The notes: generated from the sequence alone by a model not told the origin. 64,000 nucleotides of DNA from Bacteroidaceae bacterium (GCA_017645305.1 JAGCPD010000012.1:124001-188000); one strand, 5' to 3'; shown: positions 37,801 to 45,205, counted from the first letter of the stretch. Program-made: numbers and translations.

Positions 37801-38680
37801 TGCAGCAGAAGGTGCACGTGGTAATACCTATCTCTATGGTGGTTCTGCTAAGACCCAGCTCTATTCGCTTAAAGACTTCCCCGCAGCTGAGGCATGGAGT
37901 GGACGTAACCAAAACGATGCAGCTGGCTATTATCCTGATGATGTAACTTCAGGAACTGCAGCTACTACAAGTAGTTATCTCACGGAACTCTATGTTTATC
38001 ATGAAGGCGGTGACTTCAAATATGGTATCCACCAACCCAGCCGTTTCTCCAATGGCGAATGGTTTGGCTACCAAAACTTCACTCTGACACGTTACGAATC
38101 TACTATGGAAGTTGAAGTTACATCTGCAGGCTATGCTACTTATGCTAGTGACCATGCTCTTGACTTTACCGATTCTGAGATTGAGGCTTACATTGCCACC
38201 ACTAAGGGCGATGGTACAGGCGTAAATTTCACGCAGATTAATAAGGTTCCCGCAGGTACAGGCGTACTGCTCTACAAGGCTGGCGGTACAACAGAAGACA
38301 TTCCTATCTTTGACGGCACAGGTGCTGAAGATGTAACAGATAATGTATTCGTTCGCGGTGCTGGTGAAACTGTGGCTTCTGTTGATGGTAACTTACACAA
38401 TTACATCCTCAATAAACCTTCAGAAAAGCCTCTTGGCTTCTACAAAGCTGCTGGTCAAATGGTTGCAACTAACCGTGCTTACATCCAGATTGACGAGAGT
38501 GCAGGCGTTAAGGAATTCTTTACTCTGCCTGGAATGGAAGATGGTGCAGATGGCATCAGCACAATTGATAATGGAGAATTGACAATTGATAATGCTGCTA
38601 TCTACAACCTCGCTGGTCAGCGTCTGAACAAAGTTCAGAAGGGTGTAAACATCGTGAATGGAAAAAAGATTTTGAAGTAA
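34805..38680 (+). CDS. Giant secreted protein with Big_2 domain and sorting-like tail
   Basis: Exported protein of 1291 residues; function unknown. Signal peptide about 1-22 (ending GMRAQ). Order of domains: a carbohydrate-binding-like beta domain, a bacterial Ig-like Big_2 domain (about 203-288, with ITWTSSDETVATVSSAGVV), a ricin-like region, a second binding-like module around LPNGKYTFRAQGF, an Ig-like region with DESDVTDKFSKAE, another ricin-like and binding-like pair, and the tail AAIYNLAGQRLNKVQKGVNI plus NGKKILK. No clear TAnnTTTG element is seen between the upstream terminator and the start; TATTTTTA at 34780 is the nearest match. A 59-residue peptide gene follows. Confidence 0.78.
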   Translation: MKRKKLLFAMLCIASALGMRAQTDVTSTYITNADFSSTDGWTQSHSDGTFWALGNGNIGSYAVVNSMTSTTDATHLSTEYCFGMQCRWSTSYAAFTQTKSSASLPAGVYTLTYDVQNTNTSTTSATYVNNFFAQVGDTKYSDSKTEWMSGNSNWTTHTISFSIDTDATENFTISLGYGTGSNNFGSGNTPHLYVSHLVMTYAAFIRPTAITLNKTSLTLTTGSQSTLSVDSYTPADANKDIEITWTSSDETVATVSSAGVVTALKAGSATITATTANDKSASCSVTVADAAAPSAYSSIGEGEFYIVNAATGKFLGGANSWGTQASLIDHGIPFTIAESDGTYTLDSHTYNSETQHFLTGTYVDGASTNLYITEISSGKFSISTADGSAYLTATAGSTVVANSAANANSSLAQWYFVSKDDRDELFASATDASPVEATYYIPNASFSRNMNTEYNEKRWSVTASNSNLASDANCAESWHSTFNVTQTISLPNGKYTFRAQGFHSGSRAPYFFVGDETIPFPAQTGSEASMSAAAASFLAGEYYTEYATVYVTNGSLTLGCKLESGTDDWCIWDNFELRYHGPIIGGEATEIPMDTETAMTADKWYYIDIPANGMYNLTTTTLSNIVYTTDGTILIEDESDVTDKFSKAENEELTAGRYYVKSSSAQSLEVTVGAYTYAVGSPTFSTADDGYTQNNTFTVTFTSAATNDPDAETALVASSKGTVNGNEVALSAVTNGFSLNLGSLTANTNYRIIVPANVYGYTGENMNAAIDITIHTPAAFDGFYFLRTSAGKYVARGGDYNSRAVVDEFGLPLNVTTDASGITQFTYVDNGGKLFLNGSGNAFTDNDTDPDWTFEATEGGYYLVHTNGTYNGKKLNVWSGDSKSLYATGTEGTVFVIEPVSEHNTYMEALKDAQAATASAANGNDAITTKEDLASWLATNYNAVDITVPAVSFTEKWNGDASAEWGAGKDMYSNTISSLPEGLYKLTVNAYYRINGSATAAEGARGNTYLYGGSAKTQLYSLKDFPAAEAWSGRNQNDAAGYYPDDVTSGTAATTSSYLTELYVYHEGGDFKYGIHQPSRFSNGEWFGYQNFTLTRYESTMEVEVTSAGYATYASDHALDFTDSEIEAYIATTKGDGTGVNFTQINKVPAGTGVLLYKAGGTTEDIPIFDGTGAEDVTDNVFVRGAGETVASVDGNLHNYILNKPSEKPLGFYKAAGQMVATNRAYIQIDESAGVKEFFTLPGMEDGADGISTIDNGELTIDNAAIYNLAGQRLNKVQKGVNIVNGKKILK

Positions 38681-38783
38681 AGGCCCCCTCCCCATCCCTC
38701 CCCCTTATGGGGAGGGAGACAGGGGAAATGGTAAATCGTAAATGATTAAATAGTAAATAATAAGATGAAAAAGACATATATAA
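38649..38783. repeat. Direct repeat, copy B
   Basis: Second copy of the repeat at 34381-34514, in the same relative position: the end of a giant secreted protein gene, the palindromic GC-rich spacer and the start of a small peptide gene. Confidence 0.9.
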
Positions 38784-38944
38784 ATCCAAATATGGTGGTT
38801 GTTCGTCTTGCTATGACCCAACCTCTCGCGGGTTCTCCTAACAGCGACCTTGGCAATTTCTATGACGAGGATGCAGAATCTGCAGCTATGGCTAAAGAAA
38901 ACAGCGTCATAAAAAACCGTTCCGTTTGGGAGGAGGAGTGGTAA
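38765..38944 (+). CDS. MKKTYI-type small peptide (59 aa)
   Basis: Small ORF of 59 codons: MKKTYINPNMVVVRLAMT at the start, a LAGS segment at 21-24, an acidic middle and a RSVWEEEW end. Leader and first codons are identical to those of the peptide at 34496, but the rest has diverged apart from the Trp-containing end. Such divergence between conserved ends suggests that the ends carry the recognised signals. It is followed 31 bases later by a strong terminator. The product is probably made from the same transcript as the giant protein upstream. Confidence 0.7.
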   Translation: MKKTYINPNMVVVRLAMTQPLAGSPNSDLGNFYDEDAESAAMAKENSVIKNRSVWEEEW

Positions 38945-38975
38945 TCATTCTTCCTTAAGGAAAATATAATAAGCA

Positions 38976-39010
38976 CAGAGACAGGTGACATCCACCTGTC
39001 TCTGTTTTTT
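38976..39010 (+). terminator. Rho-independent terminator of the second secreted module
   Basis: CAGAGACAGGTG pairs perfectly with CACCTGTCTCTG around a short loop, followed by six T. Confidence 0.93.
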
Positions 39011-39079
39011 ATTTATAAGTATTGCTTTCTTTTTGTTGCATAAATACGCTACAAAAAGTATTTTTTAAGGCCTTTTCCT

Positions 39080-39137
39080 GAACATAGGGTTCATTGCCTC
39101 ACGAACATAGGTTCATTGCCTCACGAACATAGGTTCA
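39080..39137. repeat. Tandem repeat, three copies, 22-bp period
   Basis: Three units starting at 39080, 39103 and 39125. Each contains the dyad GAAC-ATAG-GTTC followed by ATTGCCTCAC (the third copy is cut short). The first copy has one extra G. Confidence 0.85.
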
Positions 39138-39161
39138 TTTTTATAGCCTCGTTGGTTTGTA

Positions 39162-39213
39162 CGGTTTTATGGAATATTTTTGTAGCATGCTACGGATTTG
39201 TGACATAAAAAGG
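39162..39213. repeat. 52-bp direct repeat, copy A
   Basis: Identical over 52 bases to 40828-40879. It contains the perfect palindrome GTAGCATGCTAC at 39182-39193 and lies 15 bases after the stop of the first ATPase gene. Confidence 0.95.
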
Positions 39214-39227
39214 GCAATCAGAGAGTC

Positions 39228-40655
39228 TTATCTCGTCGTATTCTTGAACAAATCATCGGCTGTTATGACATTGTGAATATCACTCCAATATCCAGTCTTG
39301 GCAATCCCACGTACGGTAATCATTGTCATACTGATGGACTTCCCATGTCCTATGGCCTGGCTGAAACGCTCGGCTTTGTTGGTCATTGACGAGGAATCAT
39401 CTTGTGTCACTATATACTCTTTCTTAGAAAACTTCATCTCGCAGATGTTGACCATGTTGTCTGCCCGTTCTATCAGCATGTCTATCTGTGCCCCATCTTT
39501 CGCACCCTCAAACGATGGGCCGATGCGCCAGGAGTAGACATTGGTGACCACGCCGCTGATGCCAAGAGCCATCTTTATCTGGGGAATATGCTGGAAGCAC
39601 ACACGCTCGAAGGCCAGCCCGACCCAGGCATTGTGTAGTGTGGACTGGTAACAGTGAGACCAAAACTGCTCATCGCTCGTTTCAGTTTCCGTTACGAATT
39701 TCTGATAGAACAGTGTGAAATTGTCTATGAGTTTGTAAACAGCCTGGTTTTTCAACCCATATGTAGGGGTCTTCTTGATGAACCCACATGCCTGCAGGTC
39801 GTCAAGCACCCTCGTTGTCTTTCCGTTTCCGTCGAGATCGCTCTTCTTTACTATTTCTTCCCTTGTCATTCCTGAACAAGACCCTAAAATGGTCACAATG
39901 CTAATGTATAGTTCTGAGTTCTTGAAAAGCGAGTCATATAGCTCATAGTATTCATTGTGAAGTTTCCCACTCTCGGAAAAGACGAGGCGGTCAATATTTT
40001 GGGATACACTCTCGCCTTTGCTCAAAAGAGACCAATAGAACGGCACACCGCCAAACACCATGTACAATTCCAACAAGTCATAGCGTGACAGGCGTATCTT
40101 CCGGCTCTTCATATATTCCTCACACTCATGGAGTGTGAAGGGTTTTAAAGGCAAACGGTATGTCACGCGATTGTGAAGCCCTCCGTGATTCTTCAACACT
40201 TTGTTGATAATCCATGAAGTTGCAGAGCCACAGATGATGAGCAACACATCCTTCCTTGCTGAGGCAAAAGCATTCCAAAAGTATTCCAGGGCTGAAACGA
40301 AATCGGAACGTGGGGTGTCCATCCAGGGAATCTCATCGATGAAAACCACTTTCTTTTCTTCTGTCCGCTTCTTGATGAACTGCCGGAGCAGGGCAAAGGC
40401 ATCCATCCAATTCGATGGGATGGCGACTTTTCCCATTCCCGCAGTTGACAGCGAGTCACGAAAAGCTCTCAATTGTGTTCTGTTGTTGCCATTGGCTACG
40501 CCAGAATGTTCAAACGTAAAAGTATAGTTGAAGGTTTCCCTGACAAGAAAAGTCTTGCCTACCCTTCTTCGTCCATAAACAGCAACAAACTCAGAATATT
40601 CGGAGTTGTATGCATTTGTCAGTTCACGGATTTCGTTGTTTCTTCCTATAATCAT
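39228..40655 (-). CDS. AAA-family ATPase with nuclease-like C-terminal domain (DUF234 type)
   Basis: ATPase of 475 residues in the archaeal-type ATPase group found widely in gut Bacteroidota; cellular role unknown. Walker A is GRRRVGKTFLV (about 29-39) and Walker B is VVFIDEIPWMD (about 100). A winged-helix region follows in the middle. The C-terminal domain has a PD-(D/E)xK-like pattern: Asp in GAQIDMLIE and, about 13 residues later, EMKFSKKEY. A paralogue lies directly upstream on the same strand. A TACCTTTG promoter overlaps the region just before the start, so it is expressed separately. Both genes carry an identical 52-bp repeat after the stop. Confidence 0.85.
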   Translation of the reverse strand: MIIGRNNEIRELTNAYNSEYSEFVAVYGRRRVGKTFLVRETFNYTFTFEHSGVANGNNRTQLRAFRDSLSTAGMGKVAIPSNWMDAFALLRQFIKKRTEEKKVVFIDEIPWMDTPRSDFVSALEYFWNAFASARKDVLLIICGSATSWIINKVLKNHGGLHNRVTYRLPLKPFTLHECEEYMKSRKIRLSRYDLLELYMVFGGVPFYWSLLSKGESVSQNIDRLVFSESGKLHNEYYELYDSLFKNSELYISIVTILGSCSGMTREEIVKKSDLDGNGKTTRVLDDLQACGFIKKTPTYGLKNQAVYKLIDNFTLFYQKFVTETETSDEQFWSHCYQSTLHNAWVGLAFERVCFQHIPQIKMALGISGVVTNVYSWRIGPSFEGAKDGAQIDMLIERADNMVNICEMKFSKKEYIVTQDDSSSMTNKAERFSQAIGHGKSISMTMITVRGIAKTGYWSDIHNVITADDLFKNTTR

Positions 40656-40671
40656 GTTCTGAATTTTTCTG

Positions 40672-40679
40672 CAAAGGTA
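40672..40679 (-). promoter_or_regulatory. TAnnTTTG promoter for the first ATPase gene
   Basis: TACCTTTG on the minus strand, 17 bases before the start codon. Confidence 0.65.
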
Positions 40680-40797
40680 ATAATTAATTTCGATTAAAGC
40701 TGCTAAACTTGCATTTTTTCTGTGCCTTTAGCACGTTTGACGCACGCAATCACTCCTTTCATTAGAGAATATGCCAAACATTGCATTTACTTTTTTT

Positions 40798-40809
40798 GCG
40801 TAAATACGC
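40798..40809. repeat. GCGTAAATACGC palindrome
   Basis: Inverted repeat of 5 + 2 + 5 bases between the two ATPase genes. A close variant (GCATAAATACGC) is at 39038-39049, so each 52-bp repeat has a similar element upstream. Confidence 0.5.
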
Positions 40810-40827
40810 AATTTTAGTCAGAACATG

Positions 40828-40879
40828 CGGTTTTATGGAATATTTTTGTAGCATGCTACGGATTTGTGACATAAAAAGG
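40828..40879. repeat. 52-bp direct repeat, copy B
   Basis: Identical to 39162-39213. It abuts the stop codon of the second ATPase gene, with the palindrome GTAGCATGCTAC at 40848-40859. Confidence 0.95.
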
Positions 40880-40880
40880 T

Positions 40881-42335
40881 CTATTCAACATCTCTAAATA
40901 AATCATCCACGGTCACTTCACGCTGAACGGTTTCGGAATATTTATTGCGTTTTAATCCGTATGTGGTAATCATCGTAGTATGAAGCGACTTACGTGTTCC
41001 AGTTACCGCACGAAATGTTTCCTTGCGGGAATTCAGACGTTCGGCATAATCTTGCGTGATGGTATAGGAATCTGTGGAGAATTTCGCTTCGCACAGATTT
41101 ACAGTTTCATCACGACGGTCAATAATCAAATCTATCTGAGTGCCTTTGTGCTGTGTGCCATCTTTGTCTGTGAAAGCTTTGCATGACCAAGAACAGACTT
41201 CACTCAATACACCACTGATTCCCAATTTTTGTTTTATTTGTGGAATATGATGCAGACATACTTGTTCAAACGCATATCCTTGCCATGTCGTCCGACGCGG
41301 ATTGTCCTGCATGTTGCTCCAGAAATGGTTGTCCTGACCACTGAACTTGCTGACGAACTGTAGGTGGAACAGCGAGAACAGGTCTATCAACTGGTACATC
41401 TGGCCTTGTTCTTTCTTCCCAAATGCAGCATATTGTCGCAAGAAGTCGCACCTGCACAGATTCTCAAGCACCTCGGTGAGCAATCCTCCGTCAACTATCT
41501 TCAAAGATTCTTGGATATTCTTGCGGCTCATTCCTGAAGAACGGGTAGCAAGCAACTCCACCACAGAGCGGTACACTTTGGAATTGCGGAACAACGACCG
41601 AAAGATGAAGTCATACTCTGTGCGTAAGGCAGCTCCTTCCTGAAAGAACAGATGGTCGATGTTCTCATTCAAAGAAAGATTTCCTTCCAGCATATCTATA
41701 TAATAAGGTATGCCGCCCATCGTCATATAAGCCTCTGTGACTTGATACATCTTCCAGTCAATGTTCTTACTCTTCAAAAATAATTCTGTCTCATGAAGTG
41801 TGAATGGCCGTAAGTAAATTTGACGGTTCACACGGCCATGCATCCCACCCTTGTCGCCTATGAGTTTTGAGAGCATCCAGGTTGTTGCAGAACCACAGAC
41901 GAACAGTTTCAAACCCGGTACAGACGATGCCCAACTATTCCAAAAGTAACTGAAAGCGGAGAGGAAGCCAGACTTGGGAGTATCCATCCAGGGTAATTCG
42001 TCAAGAAACACTACAATGCGTTCCTTATGAAGCGAAGATATATACTCCCGCAAAGCATCGAATGCTTCGTACCAGTCTTTTGGCTTGAGCAGTCTGTGTC
42101 CGGAGTATCTCTCTAACTCCTTCTTGAAAAGAGAAAGCTGTGTACTTCGTGATGTCTCGAAAGAACCTGTAAAGTAAAAGTCGAACGTTTCGTCGAAACA
42201 CTGTTTAATAAGATAAGTCTTACCAACACGTCGGCGACCATAAACGGCCACAAGTTCAGCTTTTGGAGATTCATAGTACTCCCTTATTAAATCCTGCTCA
42301 TGCCGACGTCCAATGATTGTTTTCTTATAGTCCAT
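40881..42335 (-). CDS. Second AAA-family ATPase with nuclease-like C-terminal domain
   Basis: Paralogue of the adjacent ATPase (484 residues from ATG 42335). Walker A is GRRRVGKTYLI and Walker B is VVFLDELPWMD; the C-terminal nuclease-like pattern is THKGTQIDLIIDRRD followed by LCEAKFSTDSY. The two proteins share their domain order but differ clearly throughout, so the duplication is old or they arrived separately. ATG 42335 is chosen because a TATTTTTG promoter lies 20 bases upstream. Upstream of it are a hairpin and two arrays of 22-bp tandem repeats. Role unknown; related genes are sometimes seen in accessory regions. Confidence 0.85.
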   Translation of the reverse strand: MDYKKTIIGRRHEQDLIREYYESPKAELVAVYGRRRVGKTYLIKQCFDETFDFYFTGSFETSRSTQLSLFKKELERYSGHRLLKPKDWYEAFDALREYISSLHKERIVVFLDELPWMDTPKSGFLSAFSYFWNSWASSVPGLKLFVCGSATTWMLSKLIGDKGGMHGRVNRQIYLRPFTLHETELFLKSKNIDWKMYQVTEAYMTMGGIPYYIDMLEGNLSLNENIDHLFFQEGAALRTEYDFIFRSLFRNSKVYRSVVELLATRSSGMSRKNIQESLKIVDGGLLTEVLENLCRCDFLRQYAAFGKKEQGQMYQLIDLFSLFHLQFVSKFSGQDNHFWSNMQDNPRRTTWQGYAFEQVCLHHIPQIKQKLGISGVLSEVCSWSCKAFTDKDGTQHKGTQIDLIIDRRDETVNLCEAKFSTDSYTITQDYAERLNSRKETFRAVTGTRKSLHTTMITTYGLKRNKYSETVQREVTVDDLFRDVE

Positions 42336-42354
42336 TATCTCTGATAATTTGCAG

Positions 42355-42362
42355 CAAAAATA
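42355..42362 (-). promoter_or_regulatory. TAnnTTTG promoter for the second ATPase gene
   Basis: TATTTTTG on the minus strand, 20 bases before ATG 42335. Confidence 0.55.
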
Positions 42363-42380
42363 CAAAAAAATCGCGATACC

Positions 42381-42417
42381 ACTTCCGAAACGCTGTTTTT
42401 TTTGCAGAAACGGAAGT
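42381..42417. promoter_or_regulatory. Imperfect inverted repeat upstream of the ATPase promoter
   Basis: ACTTCCG and CGGAAGT, with an inner CTG/CAG pair, flank a T-run. The position upstream of the promoter suggests a possible operator; this is inference. Confidence 0.35.
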
Positions 42418-42620
42418 AAAATCGCCGTTTTTTAACATTTCATGACATCAAGGGAGAGTTATGATGAACTTTGACGATGAAGCCTTTTGATGATACGGTA
42501 GCGGATAGTCATTTGAGGATAATCATTGTGTTTTTACTAATTAAGGGATATAATCCACAAATAATTTGTCCCTTTTCATAATTATTCTTAATTTTGCAGG
42601 CTGAAAATACCCGTTTTAGA
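42418..42620. other. Intergenic region, no recognised feature
   Basis: AT-rich sequence between the ATPase upstream region and the tandem repeats. No coding frame, RNA gene or promoter could be supported. Confidence 0.4.
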
Positions 42621-42700
42621 AACACTTAAGTATTTCTTTCAAAACACTTAAGTATTACTCCAGAAACACTTAACTGTTTTTGACAAAACACTTAAGTGAT
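42619..42700. repeat. Tandem repeat, four copies, exact 22-bp period
   Basis: The core AACACTTAAG starts at 42621, 42643, 42665 and 42687 (the third copy ends in C). ACTTAAGT is palindromic; the bases between cores are T-rich and less conserved. Confidence 0.95.
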
Positions 42701-42731
42701 TTTTTTGCCCCATTTTTTTTCTTCAGAATGC

Positions 42732-42775
42732 GTAGGTATATCGTAGCTATATGGTAGGTATATCGTAGCTATATG
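42732..42775. repeat. Tandem repeat, two copies, exact 22-bp period
   Basis: Two identical 22-base units at 42732-42753 and 42754-42775, containing GGTATATCGTAG and CTATATG. The sequence is unrelated to the array at 42619. Confidence 0.95.
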
Positions 42776-42880
42776 AAATTAAAAACAGCTGCTGGAAAGC
42801 AAGAGATTATACCACACCTGGGTAGTTGTTGTATTGGTAATTTGGCACAGAAATGGGGTAAAAAGGTCAAGTTTCTGTTA

Positions 42881-45205
42881 TCAGAATTTGATGGTAAACT
42901 TATATTCCGGGATGACCTCTACGTCCTTGATGTCAACGACTGCTCTGTTTTTGAAGTCGGGAACTGACTCTTTGGGCAGGTCGCTTAGGAAGGGGGCATC
43001 CTTTTTTAGGGGACGGAAATAGAATGTCAGCGGGTCGGTCTTCAGGTCATCGTAGTATCGCTTCAAGCCGATAGTCCATGGCTCACCGTGATAGAACTCG
43101 TCCTGTACCAGCTGCCCTTTCATAAAGGCCATAGCGACGTCACCGACATAATTGATGCGGAGGAAATACTCTTGAACCTGGGGTAATTGTCCATTGTCCA
43201 TTATCCGTTGCCCATTAAAAGACATACGGCGCGGGCCAGCCTTCTTAACCTCATACTGAGGGGTGACAGGTTCCACACTGACGGTCTGTTCCCTGAAGCC
43301 CTGCTTACTGGGATAGACCACATAGCTGACAGTGTTCTTGCCAAGGCAGAGCAGGTCGGCACCATCCTCACGGGGTAGTACGGTAGCATCGGCAATCAAC
43401 AGTCTGCCGTTTACCTTTAGCGCATTCAAAGCCTGTTGGCGCGTCAGCGTCGTCACCTTGATGCCCTTATACGTGAAGGTGCTCATGAAACCTGGCACGG
43501 GGCGGAAGGTCTTATTACCATCAAACACATACTCCGGCTTTACACCGTCATGCGCAAAGAAAATATAGTGTGGCGTACCTTTATCTACGATTTTCATCAG
43601 CAGCTGTGCTGTGGAATACTTCAGCAGTCTGCCGTCCATATCAAGATTGAAAGGCAGTATCATGCTCATGTCCTTTGGAAGTGTGATGGGGATGGAAATG
43701 GTCTCCTTCTTTAAGTTGAGCTTTACCACCCCTGACTGATCGTGACGCAGCGTGTCGTGGTCTTGGAAATTGACAAGAAACAAGAAACCGGCTGTTGGCT
43801 GTTGGCTATTAGCTGTTAGCATGCGGGCTGCATAGCGCAGGTCATCGCGATTATCGGGCGTCATCTTCTCCCAACCTTCGGGCAGCACCGTTTCCATCGG
43901 AGCAAGGCGGTCACCAAAGTCAGCGAGGAACGAATGCAGCAGTCGCAGATTACGATACATCTTGCCCTCCAGCCCGAATTCACCGAGCGGTGCCTGGAAG
44001 TCATAGCTTACCTTCGGCATACCCATCGGCTCATCGTTGAACGAGCCCACGCCACCCATCTGCTTGGGTGTGCTTCCACCGTGATACATATAATAGCCTA
44101 TGCCGTTCGAGCCGCTGCCTAATGTGCGCACCATCAGACCCTCAGCAGCCTCAGCCGTCACAATGGGACGGGCAGAGTAAATCATCTGGATGCCAGCCCC
44201 CATCTCTGCACAGAACGAAGGATAGTCTGAGGGGTTATAGCGTGTGGGGGCATAGTCGGCTTCCTTCGTCAGGTCCTTGAACATCAGGAACTTTGACATG
44301 TGGGGCTTGGCCCAGAAGGGATAGGTATAAGCCGCCGTAACGGGGATGGCCTCCCCCTCGATGATGGCTGCATTGCCCCAGCCTGTAGCCGTATAGAACG
44401 GTACATCTATACCAACCTCTTGAGCCATCTGCTTCAGCAGTTGCATGTGCAAGGTTCCCATCTCCGCACCAGTAGCTTTGTGAGCCTGATTGCCCACGCC
44501 AATCATGGCCTCGCCGGCATTATAGCTGGCTGCAGTATGGTCCTTGGATTCACCAGGATAGCAAATGGCCCACGGAGCTGCTGAGTGCTGCATCTCGTTC
44601 TCCAACTGACAGCCGATAATCGGCCCGCCGTCCTTATAATAGAGTCCCCTCAATTGCTTGGCTATCTCCGTATAGAGCCGACGGACAATCTTCAGGTACT
44701 CGGGGTCGTTGCTACGCACCTCTAACGGCTTGGCAAACAGCCAGTCGGGGAAGCCCCCACTGCGAATCTCGCCATGACACCATGGTCCGATACGGACGAT
44801 GACAGACATATCGTGCTTCTTGCACAGTTCTATAAAGTGTCTGAGGTTGCGCTGACCGTCCCAGCGGTACTGACCCTCCACCTCCTCGTGCAGGCTCCAG
44901 AATATATACGTCGGCAGCACGTTCACGCCGCCTGCCTTCATCTTCAGGATTTCCTCCTCCCACTGCTCTGCCGGATAGCGCGAGTAGTGGAACTCACCCA
45001 TCACGGGAATCACAGGCTTGCCCCCGATGCTCATGTAGAAGTTGTTCACATCGATGCGCTGCCCCTGCGGGTTTACACCGCCCATCCGCAGATGGTCGCT
45101 CTTAATCACCTTTGGCTGTGCCGGAGCCGTCAGCTCATATACTTTCTGCGCAACTACGCTGCTAAATGACAAGCCTAATAAAAACGCTAATGCCAGTCTC
45201 TTCAT
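42881..45205 (-). CDS. GH35 family beta-galactosidase
   Basis: Exported retaining beta-galactosidase of family GH35 (774 residues). Signal peptide MKRLALAFLLGLSFSSVVAQ; TIM barrel with the motif GPWCHGEIRSGGFPDWL; acid/base Glu in GCQLENEMQ (about 203); nucleophile Glu in SFCAEMGAG (about 333). C-terminal beta-sandwich domains follow. Two stretches in the C-terminal part are encoded by short repeats typical of intergenic DNA: around 43181-43212 (giving QRIMDNGQLPQ) and around 43790-43822 (giving ANSQQPTAG). A TACCTTTG promoter lies 46 bases upstream. No SusC/SusD pair is in the window, so its polysaccharide locus is not identifiable. Confidence 0.92.
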   Translation of the reverse strand: MKRLALAFLLGLSFSSVVAQKVYELTAPAQPKVIKSDHLRMGGVNPQGQRIDVNNFYMSIGGKPVIPVMGEFHYSRYPAEQWEEEILKMKAGGVNVLPTYIFWSLHEEVEGQYRWDGQRNLRHFIELCKKHDMSVIVRIGPWCHGEIRSGGFPDWLFAKPLEVRSNDPEYLKIVRRLYTEIAKQLRGLYYKDGGPIIGCQLENEMQHSAAPWAICYPGESKDHTAASYNAGEAMIGVGNQAHKATGAEMGTLHMQLLKQMAQEVGIDVPFYTATGWGNAAIIEGEAIPVTAAYTYPFWAKPHMSKFLMFKDLTKEADYAPTRYNPSDYPSFCAEMGAGIQMIYSARPIVTAEAAEGLMVRTLGSGSNGIGYYMYHGGSTPKQMGGVGSFNDEPMGMPKVSYDFQAPLGEFGLEGKMYRNLRLLHSFLADFGDRLAPMETVLPEGWEKMTPDNRDDLRYAARMLTANSQQPTAGFLFLVNFQDHDTLRHDQSGVVKLNLKKETISIPITLPKDMSMILPFNLDMDGRLLKYSTAQLLMKIVDKGTPHYIFFAHDGVKPEYVFDGNKTFRPVPGFMSTFTYKGIKVTTLTRQQALNALKVNGRLLIADATVLPREDGADLLCLGKNTVSYVVYPSKQGFREQTVSVEPVTPQYEVKKAGPRRMSFNGQRIMDNGQLPQVQEYFLRINYVGDVAMAFMKGQLVQDEFYHGEPWTIGLKRYYDDLKTDPLTFYFRPLKKDAPFLSDLPKESVPDFKNRAVVDIKDVEVIPEYKFTIKF

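Noticed and set aside
40828..40879. 52-bp repeats as insertion sequence ends
   Set aside because: They are direct, not inverted, and no transposase or target duplication was found between them.
39080..42775. Tandem repeats as a CRISPR array
   Set aside because: The units are contiguous 22-bp tandem copies without unique spacers of 30 bases or more, and no cas gene is nearby.
42773..42967. 64-codon plus-strand frame next to the 22-bp repeats
   Set aside because: Its start lies inside a repeat unit and half of it overlaps the GH35 gene in antisense; no family was recognised.
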